Shown here: positions 52,778-64,000 of the stretch, in pieces
How the letters are laid out: every line of letters begins with the position of its first letter
How positions within the stretch are numbered: position 1 is the first letter of the stretch
From: Trichoplax sp. H2
Lineage: Eukaryota > Placozoa > Uniplacotomia > Trichoplacea
NCBI GenBank assembly: GCA_003344405.1
Contig: NOWV01000275.1
Span: forward strand, 1-64,000
Direction: 5' to 3'
DNA length: 64,000 bases
Notes under the pieces: generated by a model
The model's database searches: none
Told to the model about the DNA's origin: nothing
What the model saw: only the letters and a program-made list of their open reading frames with translations
Made by a program: the position numbers and the translations under genes

Positions 52778-54259
52778 AAATAGACTACCAGCATTTCTGA
52801 TGGGTAGAAAAAGAAACTGCGATTGGAGTAACATGATTCATGAATTGGTCGCGGTTGGGGTTAGTACTGCTATCATTTCCAACTTTGACTGAAAAGGATC
52901 AACGGGTAATAACTCATTCTGGTTTAGCTTCGTTACTATTCAACACTAATCAATGTAATTAACTTATACAGTATCATAGAAAAATAATCCAATTAAGTCA
53001 TGGAAGAGCAATCGAAGCAAATAAAGAATCATTTTATCACTAGGGTAAATGGTAGCAAAACAGGACATGATAAAATGGATCGAATGGCATTGAGAATCCT
53101 GTGCCGGTACCGAACACGTCGATAAAAGCTTGCTATCGTTTTAGATCATTCAAATTCAATGCGAAAGTTATCCACAATCACTAGGATGGCTTGATCATGG
53201 TGGCTATTGGCCATAAAATGTTACCGTATGCGGGTGGCGCCATCATCGAGTCGTTATTGCAGTGGGATCAATAAAGTGACGATGGAAGAATAGATTGATT
53301 CTAATTATTGGACTAATGTACACAGTGGCGAAAGAAAAATAAATAGTTACTATTGCAATTACTCGACAACATCGGTCATTGCTAAGGAAAAGCACATCAA
53401 TGCTTCTACAATTTCCTTTGCCAAACTGCAGTAAATTATGAAATCGTATTGGAACAAAAAGAACGATGGCTAGTAGATGATTTTAACAGTGGCCAATGGA
53501 TCGTTGGACAGAAACCGTCCTACCAATATTATGTTTGAACGAAAGTCTCCATCCATTAGGGCCAACAAAGATGATCAAATATACTATGATGGCTCAATCA
53601 GGGCGAACTCAATGAAGAGAATTGGCAATGGTGTATTATCAATACTATTTTTCAATTAGAAAATACTGAATAGATTGACATTAAATGAGTTATCATCAAC
53701 ATTGAAGCATGGATAGCTTTCATCGATGATCGATGATAAGATATTTAATAATACGTAACTGATACCTGCTAGATGAAATCCTATCCTACGCTAAGACGTA
53801 GAGAAGGCAATGGTGATTTTGAATCGAGTTGAAATGATATTCATATTTCATTCAACGATCAAGGAAATGATTTTATCCCAACCCTCTCTGAAAATAGATT
53901 GTCATCCCCTTGCTGGCCATCATGGCGATGTGGACATTGGAAAGAGAACAATATGGCTTTGTCATCGCTTAAGTAATAGCCGTAGTGATCATTAGTGTCC
54001 ATCACCAACGATAGGATACCTCTTTTCCTTAACTCAAGTAGGATTGATACTAGTCTAGATACTCTCTTTTCATCATCCTTTGGGCTAGGACCCATATTAA
54101 ATAGAAGTATCCTTTCCTATCGATGAATGATAACAATTTCCAGAATGGCTATAGTAAGCTTAGCTTACCGGATAATTTCTTCTTCGTAATAGTCTTCAAT
54201 GGCGGACTTGATGAATGGAGTGGAGAGAAATACCCACAGGACATGAATCAGTCAATGAG
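52778..54259. other. Gene-free stretch, nothing recognised
   Basis: Short open frames only (53477-53659, 53810-53995 plus, 53859-54095 minus). No motif, splice pattern or RNA gene was recognised. Confidence 0.4.
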
Positions 54260-54625
54260 CGGAGGAAAGGATCTACCAAGAATAGAAGATGGAAATTAAT
54301 TATTAAATAACAGAGAACAAGAAGAAATCGATAGGACTGTTTGCCGCTAATTCGATTGCAAGAATCAATCGTTGAATCGTTCAACGGCTTAATTCCGTTC
54401 CCCCCCCCCCTTCTCGCGTTGCTACCATGAGCCGAAAAATACTAACTAACCTATCCAACCGCTACTTGAAGGAGAAAACTATCTTCCGAGAATCAGAGAT
54501 GGCAGATTAAAATCAAGAATTATAGAATAGAAAGTAAGGACAAGTCGATGCAACTGCTTGCCACTAATTAGATTACAAGATTGAAGGATAACGGAATCGT
54601 TCAACGGCTTAATCACTCGTTAGTG
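54260..54625. repeat. Direct duplication, about 220 bp apart
   Basis: GAATCGTTCAACGGCTTAAT occurs at 54374 and 54594. Both are preceded by TGCTTGCCACTAATT-like and GATTACAAGA-like blocks and by a weaker AGAATCAGAGATGGCAGATT-like region. A run of about 11 C at 54400-54410 follows the first copy only. Confidence 0.7.
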
Positions 54626-55249
54626 CTATTAGCCCGTCAATAATGGACCTATCGAGGCGCTGATTCCAGTCGATTTGACTAGTAGAATGGAGTAAGTTTA
54701 AGGCAATCTTTTACACTTTACACTTGAGAAGGAGTGATTCTCTATAGTGGAAAGTGTTGATATTCTACTCTGCGAGGTGGCATGGCCGATTACATAATCG
54801 CTACTTACTCTAGTATAGGATGGTGGATAACAATTGAGTAGAAGAGGCAAGTTAATTAACATGGAGACATAATCATCTCCAATTGTATTGGATAACATTG
54901 CTACCATTGCAGGACTTATAGAGTAGAGGAATTCTATATACAATCGTCAAGGCAACATCCATCTTTTCATCAAAAGGTAGGAGTAGACAAGCCATTCTAC
55001 TGTTATGTAAATAAAGCTACTTATTCACTTTAGCTATTCTTGATGTTTGCCGCTAGTCTACTCTTTCCAATAGAAACAACAAGATTCCATGGAGTAGGAT
55101 CATCTTGTAGACTCCATTGATTGTTCAGCCTCTATTCTATCATCCAGTAAATTGAATTTTATACCGGTAGCTTATGAATCTCTTTGGCATGGATCCATCG
55201 ATGATTTACTACTTTTTTTTTCTTTTGCTAACGCAGTATAACTCTATCT
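54626..55249. other. Gene-free stretch, nothing recognised
   Basis: One short minus-strand open frame (54698-54943) without family resemblance. No repeat or RNA gene was recognised. Confidence 0.4.
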
Positions 55250-55780
55250 CTACTCTTGTATGGCGGACGATAGCTTCCTCTTTACTTGCTGTTGATTTTC
55301 AATGGTAAAAGTACGTCGATCCTGTCAGTAAGGAGTAGTAGGAGTTGAACCATTGATTTTTGGCATGGACGCAGTATCATGGACCACTCGCCATTCTCCT
55401 ATCTAGTCTGCACTTTTCAGCATCACAGGGTCTTTACTCTAGCACAACCGAGAGCATCTTCAGTTTTACTTGCTGCTGATTTCAATGATAGCACTAGGTT
55501 CTGTCAGCATGGAGTAATACTGTATGAATCATATACCTTGTCCAAGAAAGCAGTGGATGACGGCAGCCGTGTGGATATTGCATGGCAAATACTAATTTTC
55601 CTTTTGTTGATTAGTACTTTCTTCTACTTCTACGTTAGCTTGCACTTTTCAATAGGAGGCAGTTTTTACTCCTGTACAATGGAGAACATACCCAGCTTTA
55701 CCTGCTGTTATTTTCAATCGTAGTAGTAGACCCTGTCAAGATGGAGTAAGAGTATTATTACTGGTATACTATATAAAAGA
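55250..55780. repeat. Degenerate tandem repeat, about 180-235 bp x 3
   Basis: TTTACTTGCTGTTGATTTTC and variants occur at 55281, 55464 and 55697, each followed by a CCTGTCAGTAAGGAGTAG-like block. The 114-codon open frame at 55379-55723 spans these copies and has no domain, so it is probably not a gene. Confidence 0.7.
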
Positions 55781-56089
55781 TAGCAATGCCTGATTATGAG
55801 AGAGATACTCGATGCGAAAGGCTATTTCTATAGTCAATTGCTTCATGACAAGGAATATCATCCATTTCTTGCCATTCTTCCATCAATCCAAAATGTTTAA
55901 ACACGATCCGGCGCTCAACTCCAATTCTTCCACTATCTCTCCATTAAAATTTTCCTAATTATCCTTTACTCGTATCTTTCAGATGATCAATGTGTCCATT
56001 TTTTATTGTAAAGAGCAAAAATTGGAGTAGAGAGCCAATATGAAGATTGATTGGAGTAGTCCTTGATTATTATAATAGGAAAACTCTTG

Positions 56090-57280
56090 TGATACGATTT
56101 GGATAACCTTACTTGACTCTTTACAGTCGGATTTCAGTTTGTAAACTCAGCTTTATAAGTCAACATGATTTATGTTTCTATATTGAATTGTAAATAGAAC
56201 ACGAGTGCGGCAGTTTGGATTCAAATATTGGATCCATATGGAAATTAGTGCCTAGATAGACGGCATATTAATTTTCTATTTCGCAAGGATAGAAAGAAAC
56301 TGTCTACGTAGGCAACAATACTAATTGGTATCTTATTGCATGCGTATAATCTAAGAAATATGGACTTCAGTAAGGATATTTCTGCTATACTTGCTTAGGT
56401 AGAATGCACACCGCAGAAGATTACTATGTAAAAAAAAGAATCAAAATCATACTATTGAAATAGAAAGGTCATCTACGTATAATTTTACACTTTCTGAGAA
56501 AGAATCATAGCCATATCAACCGGATGGCCCGATACAAGTTTAAGCTATCTTACTCCATACAGCCGGCTTTTAGTTTCTAAAATGGATCTCAACAGTCAAT
56601 ATATTATATATTTCTATATTGAATTATAAATAGAAATCAAGCGTGGCGGGTTTTGGATCTAAATATTCAAACTATAATGGAAATTTCTGCCTTGATAGAC
56701 AGTATTTAATTTACTATTTCATAAAGGTTAGAATAGAATGATGATGTTGTCTTTGTAGGCAACATTATTAATTGGTATTCAGTTAATAGAATGTGTATTG
56801 TCCAAGAAATATGGACTTCAATATGGATATTTCCGGTACACTTCCTTAGGTAGAATGCACACCCCAGAATATTAATTGATTAATGGAGAATCATGCCATA
56901 AAAAGGTTATCTACGTATAATTTCAGACTTATCTAAGAAAAAAATAAGGGCAAACAAGATGGCTAGCTATGAGTCTACTTTACTGTCGACAGTCGGGTTT
57001 TAGTTTATTTATTTTTATCTCTGCATTGCAAATAGAAAGCAAGCGTGGCGAGTTTGGGACCCAAATATTCGATCCATAGTAGAAATTTCTGCCTTGATAG
57101 ACAGTATTTTTAATTTTCTATTTCACAAGGATTGAGACAGAACATTGTTGTCTTCATAAGTTACATGACTTACTAGTATTGTATTAGCTGTAGATATACT
57201 TCTAATCCAACAGATATAATCTTCAATAAGGATATTTCCGACATACTTGCTTAGGTAGAATGCATACCGTAGAAAAAGCA
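56090..57280. repeat. Large tandem repeat, about 400-440 bp x 3
   Basis: The anchor GATAGACGG or GATAGACAG occurs at 56255, 56694 and 57096. Shared blocks in each unit include ATTGAATTGTAAATAGAA, ATTTTCTATTTCGCAAGG, AATATGGACTTCAATAAGGA and CTTGCTTAGGTAGAATGCAC. Non-coding. It is the largest unit size among the window's tandem repeats. Confidence 0.85.
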
Positions 57281-59764
57281 AAAACATAATTCTTAGAAAT
57301 CTACTTCTTGTAACCCTGTCAATCAGTTGGGGACTAGTTTATTCATTCTATTGACTTCTGCATAGGATCAATCTGATTATATTTTAATAAAGGTTTTCAT
57401 GGCTTGATGTGAATAAAACAGTATCTAATTTTGTCATCGACATCAACATCATCAAAGTAGGAACAATATCATTATACAATTCATTAAAAAGTAATTTAGT
57501 TACTTACATCACATATTATGCAAGTGTATACCTCAAAGACTACTACAAATCACTTCATTCATCATCATCATTCCATGCTACTGCCGTGATTAATCTAATA
57601 AGGAGGGTAATAGGTAATAGCATTGGGGCATCAAGCGTTTATAAACTTTCATACCTTGACATTTTTAATTCAATCTTCTATTTCTTACGCTTACAGTATC
57701 ATCATATGACGTTATTTCCACTTGGAGACAATTCTATCTATCACTTTATTTGCTGAGCTGAAATAAATAACTAGGACAGCCAACGATAAACATAATATCC
57801 ATGTTAAAAAACAAATTATGATAATAGCCTACCTGGTATTGGCTAACAACAATCCCTCTAATCTATCATAACCAGTAATTAGTCTAGTATTTACTTCCGC
57901 AGCAAATTAATGTCAACTTAATATGTTCAACAACAAAAGGGGCCCGTAGTCATGTAAATAACACATCATCTTCTTGTTAATCAGCTGTTAGATCTGGTTG
58001 TTATGTCGTGTTTATTTTATTGGTTTGAATGACAATAACTAATTATGTTGACAAGATGAATTTATCCAACCTAGAATATCAATGTATCGGAAAGGATTTT
58101 CTGCAAGACCCAAAGCAAAATATATTTACAACTTCCGTTACTAGATATAAAAATAACATTTGGAGAATGGTTCATAATTGACTTTGAAAATGGAGAATGC
58201 GATATTCATTGCAGTTGAACGACATCCTCAATGCAATGTTTCTCCAAGACTTTCTATAGCTAAGACAGGAACTCATTGAGAAGGTTATCCAACATGTAGA
58301 AGAATACAGTCTCTGGTTCGGTCAAGATGGGTAAACCTGACAATTCATTTGTAATACTAACATTAACTTATGAAAATGTTTCGTAACTAGAGTTAATTTA
58401 TCGTTTATGCTATGACCTTAGGATATCATTAAGGCTACAGTTTTGCATTACAAATAGATATTATAACTATTTATCATGATAACATTGAATGCTTGCTTTC
58501 CGTTTGGTAGTGAAGATTAGCTTTTGATCGATTGCCCTATTTCTCGATTGTATAATGGAGAAGTCCAAAATATTGTCCTCATCACGAACTACCTTTCTAA
58601 TATTGTTACTAAATAAATCGTCCTGCAGCCAATAAAAGCAAAAAAATAAGTTCAGTATAAAAATTTAGTTTTATTGTTTTGTAAGTTCAAACCTTAAAAT
58701 TAAATATTAACTTCTCGATAACTGCAAAACTACTTTTTAGTTTGCAATACAGTAATTACTGTCTAATGATCAACATAGAAATCAAACCCTATATCGACTT
58801 TCACTATGGCTAATAGAATGTATTTTTTCTAAATATCATAAATTTATGTTATAAGAACTATTACGGGTACATATAGATGATGCCAAAAATTTAAGCTGTA
58901 GCTTGATCCCATCATTTACAAGAATAGTATCTTGTACACTCGTATCAAACACTCATAAAGTAACTCTGAAGAGTAATAAATCATTAACCGGTAGATACGA
59001 ACTTCTGTAAAGGTAAATTGCCATTTAGAGCGACTTTTTATATCAGCAAAGACGCAACCTTGGCTCTGTATTTGATGATAATGATGGAGTTTAAATCGTC
59101 GTGGAGATAGCATCCGTACTTGTTGATTAACTTTCTATGCCAGTATTCCAATTTTCATTGGGCTGTTAGCAAAACTGTTTCTCCACGAAAAGGCTAAAAT
59201 ATTTTATAGAGGACCAAATTTGCGTTGTAGCAATTATACGTATGTAATTTAAAAGTTAAAAGCCTACATGACTGATTACATTAACGCTGACAGTAATTTT
59301 GCGTCTAGATTCTTTTAACATGAATGTTAACTATATTAGAGAAGCTGTAACTGGTTAAAAATTACTTCAAACCTGTACTTTTAGGTCAAAATTTTGATCA
59401 GAGTTGGAATTTTAAGAAAGGTTTGATGACTTTATTTTGAATAGAATAGCAACGTAAGCTATATTAGGGTTAGGGTTAGAGCCCTTGCATACTATTTTCC
59501 AACTGTCCTACAAGTCTTATGGACCCAGAAGCTTCTGAAACTGCTATAGCAATATAATTCGAAATTGAGTACGGTACTGAGGATTATCTATTCTTTTCAG
59601 GAAGTAGTTTCGCTATAAATTTTTAGCGAATTTTCGGCAGTATCAACATAAATGATGATGCAAAGCATATAGATTGATAGCATAAAATTAATTAATTAAT
59701 AAAAGGAATAGTATAGCGTTGTCATCGTGCCGAATGGTAGCTTATACAAATGAAATTAACTTAC
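57281..59764. other. Gene-free stretch, nothing firm
   Basis: A 115-codon plus-strand open frame at 57409-57756 and a 65-codon minus frame at 58916-59113 (with CVFADIKSRSKWQFTFTEV) have no clear family. The latter lies downstream, on the same strand, of the EGF and SRCR exons and might be a remnant of the same gene. Three head-to-tail TTAGGG-like units occur at 59463-59479. Confidence 0.4.
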
Positions 59765-59878
59765 CACTAACACATTTTCTTCCACAGTAATTAATACCGC
59801 ATTTGCATTGAAATCCAAAAAACATATTTATTCAGGTGCCACTATTTTGGCAAGGATTAGATGTGCAAGGCTTATTGG
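59765..59878 (-). pseudogene. EGF-like exon with an in-frame stop
   Basis: On the minus strand an AAACAG acceptor and a GTAAGT donor (complement of 59759-59764) bound 114 nt. The frame has the EGF cysteine pattern: KPCTSNPCQNSGT, then FQCKCG, then YCGRKC. TGA at 59832-59834 stands where the third EGF cysteine (G-x-C) is expected, one base away from a Cys codon. Splice sites are intact. It is therefore a recently damaged exon, an unexpressed relic, or a sequencing error. EGF modules mediate extracellular protein contacts, often beside SRCR modules in secreted or membrane proteins. Confidence 0.65.
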
Positions 59879-60026
59879 CTGTTTATAAAATGTTAAAATT
59901 AAAATTATAAGATACCATTAATTGGGATGGTAATTATTAGTAACAGAGACACTTTTACAATAAACGGTATCTTTTGCGTTTCGGTACGATATACACTGAT
60001 GGATATAGATAATGTATGATTAAAAA

Positions 60027-60474
60027 CTATGGCATTTTTAACTTCTTATAACATGCTCTACCGTCATTAAAATATCCCGTAAAAGATATAGAATATTGCT
60101 TACTTGAGTAAATTTCTCCTGCATAGCTGTTATTACAGCTCGTAACATTAGAATTGTATCCCGAACATTGGGAAAGAGATCTTTCAAAACCAGTACATTT
60201 CATATAAGCCAAAGCGTATTTAACTTTATCTTTTCCAAAAATACTACCATCAAATTTGCTAACAGCTCCTGCATATCCAGCATGTTTGCCAATGACATGA
60301 ACATCGTTTATAGTAAATTTATTGCTACTTAATGGTACTATTTCGCTCCTTCCAATAACTACGTCGAGTCGTCCGAAATTGATTGCATTGCTATTAATAC
60401 TACTGTTGATGATAAGTGAAGATCCACTGGACAATTTCTCTGTTAAGCTCCTTGTGCAATTCTCTGCATGACAA
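60027..60474 (-). pseudogene. SRCR-like exon, degenerate
   Basis: Read from an acceptor TTTTAG (AG at 60475-60476) the minus strand stays open to a TAG stop at 60027. The peptide has NAINFGRLDVVIGRSEIVPL, then KFTINDVHVIGKHAGYAGAV, then MKCTGFERSLSQC and VTSCNNSYAGEI. This follows the scavenger receptor cysteine-rich fold order (GRLEV, W-G-TVC, VVCR-x-LGY, CTG-x-E-SL-x-C, C-x-H-x-EDAG). The first two conserved cysteine positions read Pro-Leu-Ser and Gly-Lys, so the disulphide set is incomplete. The exon ends in a stop rather than a splice donor. Together with the broken EGF exon downstream, decay is likely, but a divergent functional domain is possible. Confidence 0.6.
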
Positions 60475-60966
60475 CTAAAACCACATTATCTGACTCTTCG
60501 AATCCTCCATCACAATTCCTTGTATAACTCTTGAGGTACCCTTAACTTTCCCAGAATTATTTGAAATTTAAAGTAGATGATAAAAATGCCGAGTATTTCT
60601 AAAGTATAAGAGAAAATATTGCAATGGATAAGCGGTATCAAAGGCTATTTAACGTATGTTTCAGTTAAAGATTTACTATAAATTTTCTAAAGCTCTGCTT
60701 ATACTGTTGTAACATACTCATTTGCGAATTTATTTAGTGTCTCAATAGAGTTCTAAACAAATTTTATATTAAAATTAACTGTTGTCGTTGTATTCAGACT
60801 ATAATTAAGTATATTACATTTCATACTTCTGGATCTTAAATCTAAGATATTCAAAGCTAGACTGGAACACGCATAAATAGGATAATTAATTAAGATTTTA
60901 CCATAGACAGTGGGTAAGATGCATTAAATGTTTTATATTAAGACCTAGATGATAACTACTAGCATC

Positions 60967-62289
60967 CTATGATGCGTAAGAATGCTCACTTACCTGATCT
61001 TGCTTGTCTATATTCCTCATATTTTTCATACAGCAAAGCATCGCCGAAGGCCTTCCTTGACGATATTGACCATATGCTTTGTCACTTTCTTTAAGTTCTT
61101 CAGCTATCTGCTTATCATGAATGGTGGTTAGCGTATAAAGAGGTATTCTATTCATTTGCTTTAAGCAAAGAATAGAGCCTGATCGATAGGCAGAAGTTGA
61201 TTTAAATGCAGTGCTTACACCGCGAATTATTTCAGGTATTTTGCTGGAATTTAGCATGCCACAAACATTGGTTTTACGTCGGTACAGAAATGAACATAAA
61301 TCGAGCGATAATCGGTTATTGTCTATGTAAATATTGTAGCCCTGGTCTAATAGAGGTAACAACAGAAATGTTGCCAGCTTTTTAGCTTTATTAAAATTCT
61401 GAGAATGAATAGGTAGTATTTACTTTAAGCACTCAGTTGGATCTTTATCATTGACGTATAACTTAAATCGAAAAGCGTATCCAGTACTGCATTCGCAAAG
61501 CCGAATTAGTTTGATTCCGAAGCGGGTACGTTTAAAGCGAAAATCTTGAAGTTAGAGCCTTTTTTTCCAGACAAGAAAAGATTCATCGATTGCCAAATTC
61601 TGTTCCACGACATAAACTGCTTGAAAATATTCCAATAGATGATCTATTAGTAGTCTTACTTTATACAGGCGATCATGATTAGGGTCAGTCTTGTCTGACA
61701 TGTTATCGTTATCGTGCAGGTGGAAAAATTTTAAAAGCAATTGAAAACGATGACAAGTCATAACCGATCGAAAGATTGGTGTATCATATAAATCATTCAG
61801 TAAACCAGCAATGGCTAATATATAGCTTTCGAATGATACCCATCAGCAATAACAAGCCAAGAAACTTTTCATTTCAGCTACGTTAGTGGGTATCCAGCTC
61901 GGAAGTTTAGCAAACTTGTATGTTTTTGGATAATCGCGCAGATACTGTAGAGCAAATAAGTTTGTTTCTGCTACAAAATAGGTTAGTAAATCTTGGGTAA
62001 CAAATAGTCTAAAGTAATCTCGAGGATGGAAGCCAGCAGTATCTACGGTTAAGCCGTGATCACCTCTGAAACTATGCGGCATTGGTCGAGCATTTTTAGC
62101 CGGCTGCCAAATATTAGTATAGTCTAGAAATTGCAGTGGCGACGTATGCTCCAAACGTGGAGTATAAAAATTGTTTTCATCGTAGTCTTCGATATCTGTT
62201 ACTGCCATATCGTCGAGTAAACCGTAGTTATAGACTCCTTTTTCATGCCAGATATCAACATACTGTGAGTTGAGATCGATATCGCTCAT
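60967..62289 (-). pseudogene. piggyBac-type transposase relic (PGBD-like)
   Basis: A single minus-strand frame of 441 codons carries piggyBac (DDE_Tnp_1_7) features in order: HPRDYFRLFVTQDLLTYFV and ETNLFALQY near the start; MTCHRFQLLLKFFHLHDND; LAIDESFLVW (first catalytic Asp region); RTRFGIKLIRLCECSTGYAF (second, Glu where Asp is common); GYNIYIDNNRLSLDL (third Asp region). Three nonsense codons break it: TGA at 61843-61845, TAA at 61552-61554, TAA at 61420-61422. No frameshift was needed to follow the homology. The C-terminal zinc-binding tail was not seen. Terminal inverted repeats and TTAA flanks were not identified. It is a dead, moderately old element, or less likely a domesticated remnant. 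Confidence 0.8.
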
Positions 62290-63814
62290 TTCGCTATGAT
62301 CCGAATCATATAAAGCATTATTCTCCCATAGTCTATTCGTTTCGCAGGTTGTTTGAGTTTTGCCACTTGTATTAGAGAGAAGCCATGATTTTGCTGTTTG
62401 ACCAAGTTAGCTAACGGAATTAGTTCTTACCGTTCAGAGTATTTCAATAATTGAAATGGAAGAATTTGCTGTACGCATTCAGCTACGACCTTTGGGATAT
62501 GCGTGGGTACTGCTGTGATAAATGGTAGTTTTCAATCTTCAGTAGTATTTGTACATGCTCTCTCACTCTACTTGAATGCAAAGGAGTTAATTAAGTTTTT
62601 TCTTCACCTTCACAGAAGTATGCATTACCTTACTAAATTGGATACTATAGTATTACTAAACAAGTACGACGAGTCAATGACATTCTATGAAAATTGTTAC
62701 AGTAATTAACGGTATAATTTATAATTTACAAGTTGTAGTGCAAAGATGATTTCAATTATGCCTGTAGTTGGCGGGATAATCATAATAATCGTTCTATGAG
62801 ATTAAATGTATGCGGCTATTACGCTATGCCATAATAATAGCATTAAGGCAATAGGATGAAAATTAATTAAATCTAAGCAATAATTAAACTATTTGATGGA
62901 GCTATAGCCTGATAACCTTAATATGCGTGAGCACCGCTAGTTTTTAGCTACGATAATCAATTTATATTAAGAAAAGCATTGCATTAGATTTACGTTAGTA
63001 TTATAGTAGTGTATTTAATCTAATATGGTTTTTTTGATAAAATAGAATGCAGAAAATCGTATATACAGTAAAAAAATCATCCTAAAATTTCATTATCAAT
63101 TCTGCAAGTGTTAGATGGAGAAAGCTAATCTATAGGTAACTGTATAAACTACCGGTATATAGTTAATAATTACCGATAAAACAATAGCCTTAAGTAGAGA
63201 GAAATACCAAAGAGATTAAGAAGGCCTACTAGATAACAGGAGAATTGAGAGTAAGAATCTTTTTCCTAACATGACGACTTTTAGGCCTTGGTCATAAATG
63301 CTTAATGCTATTATGCGGTTATTTGTTGTCTTACCGTAATATGATTTTATTCAATAGCAGCTATTGACGTAGCTTAATTATTGAGAGACCGGATTTATCT
63401 GAAAAACACGTCAAATTTTTAAGCTGCGCAAAGTACTCTCAGATAAAGCCAAGGACTAAAAGATATACTAGGGTGCATCACATACGGTAGTCCATGATAA
63501 AGTAAATAACTGAAATTTTAGATCTCTAATATGCATTGTATCCAGTATCAGATTTTCTGGCTACAACTTTACCTCAGGCATTTTAGCTGGTTCTGGTAAA
63601 TTATTTAAATTTTAGCTTGAAGACAATAAAATAGAAACAACTTAAAATCACTAAATTCAGTCTATTCTATACCTAGTTCACAGTTATAATTACTAAAAAA
63701 TATAATGGGACACGTTAAAGTTGTTTCTATTCTGTTTTAATTCTGTTCCTTTTGCTTTCATGACGTTAGCATAAATCTCTATAAAAACTCTCAAACACTT
63801 AAAATGCCTTCTAG
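62290..63814. other. Gene-free stretch beside the transposase relic
   Basis: Upstream flank of the piggyBac relic, where its left terminal repeat would be expected; none was recognised. A 68-codon plus frame at 62503-62709 has no family resemblance. Confidence 0.4.
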
Positions 63815-63983
63815 CCTTTCCTAGTGAGCTCATCGGGATGCAAAGTCCGCTGCTAACCGACAGTAAAATTCAAATCGATATTGTTCATTTTGGATATGCA
63901 TTACGAGGCCGTACAGCACAAGGTTTCGGCTTCAATCGTATCCTGAAAATTCATCAAGACTTTAAATTATTATATGAGATCCG
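63815..63983 (+). CDS. Possible internal exon of an unidentified gene
   Basis: CCTTCTAG as acceptor (AG at 63813-63814) and CCG then GTAGCG as donor frame a 169-nt stretch fully open in one frame, phase 2 in and phase 2 out. It encodes FPSELIGMQSPLLTDSK, then HFGYALRGRTAQGFGF and LKIHQDFKLLYEIR. The composition looks coding but I do not recognise the family, and the window ends before the next exon. If unspliced, the frame meets a stop just past the proposed donor. Confidence 0.35.
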
Positions 63984-64000
63984 GTAGCGTACAAACTACC

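Noticed and set aside
57409-57756. 115-codon plus-strand open frame
   Set aside because: No recognisable family, low-complexity Ser/Tyr/Ile composition and no supporting signals.
59463-59479. TTAGGG-type telomere motif, nearly three units, plus CCCTAA-like sequence near 3325-3340
   Set aside because: Too few units to be a telomere or a clear interstitial telomeric repeat; likely chance or a minor insertion.

Overview
This is AT-rich animal nuclear DNA: short GT-AG introns, long spacers, and metazoan gene families (kinesin-light-chain-type TPR repeats, a death domain, an R3H-SUZ protein, two GT10 fucosyltransferases, SRCR and EGF modules, a piggyBac relic). Many near-identical 42-residue TPR units together with SRCR genes suggest an early-branching animal such as a placozoan. 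That is inference from family content, not proof.

Layout. 1-2.4 kb: 5' part of a minus-strand TPR gene running off the left edge, with a probable non-coding first exon. 6.5-7.3 kb: 3' end of a minus-strand gene ending in a death domain. 7.3-30.9 kb: no gene recognised; the stretch carries many degenerate tandem duplications, the clearest a roughly 124-bp satellite at 18.2-19.2 kb followed by a 49-bp-arm imperfect palindrome. 31.5-36.3 kb: a complete plus-strand R3HDM/ARPP21-like gene, assembled from 12 coding exons into an 869-residue reading frame. 40.3-51.4 kb: two minus-strand, type II membrane alpha-1,3-fucosyltransferase-like genes (812 and 962 residues) with very long unrelated stems. 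51.6-57.3 kb: more tandemly duplicated non-coding blocks. 59.8-62.3 kb: decayed SRCR and EGF exons beside a piggyBac transposase relic. 63.8 kb: a possible exon of an unidentified plus-strand gene.

The genes are not obviously a functional cluster. The only clear relationship is the fucosyltransferase pair, same strand and about 6 kb apart, which looks like an old local duplication followed by divergence of the stems. I see no convincing new multi-gene system. The unusual features are the fucosyltransferase stems, a microexon in the SUZ region of the R3H gene, a transposase relic broken only by stop codons, and the pervasive 60-440-bp tandem duplication of non-coding DNA.
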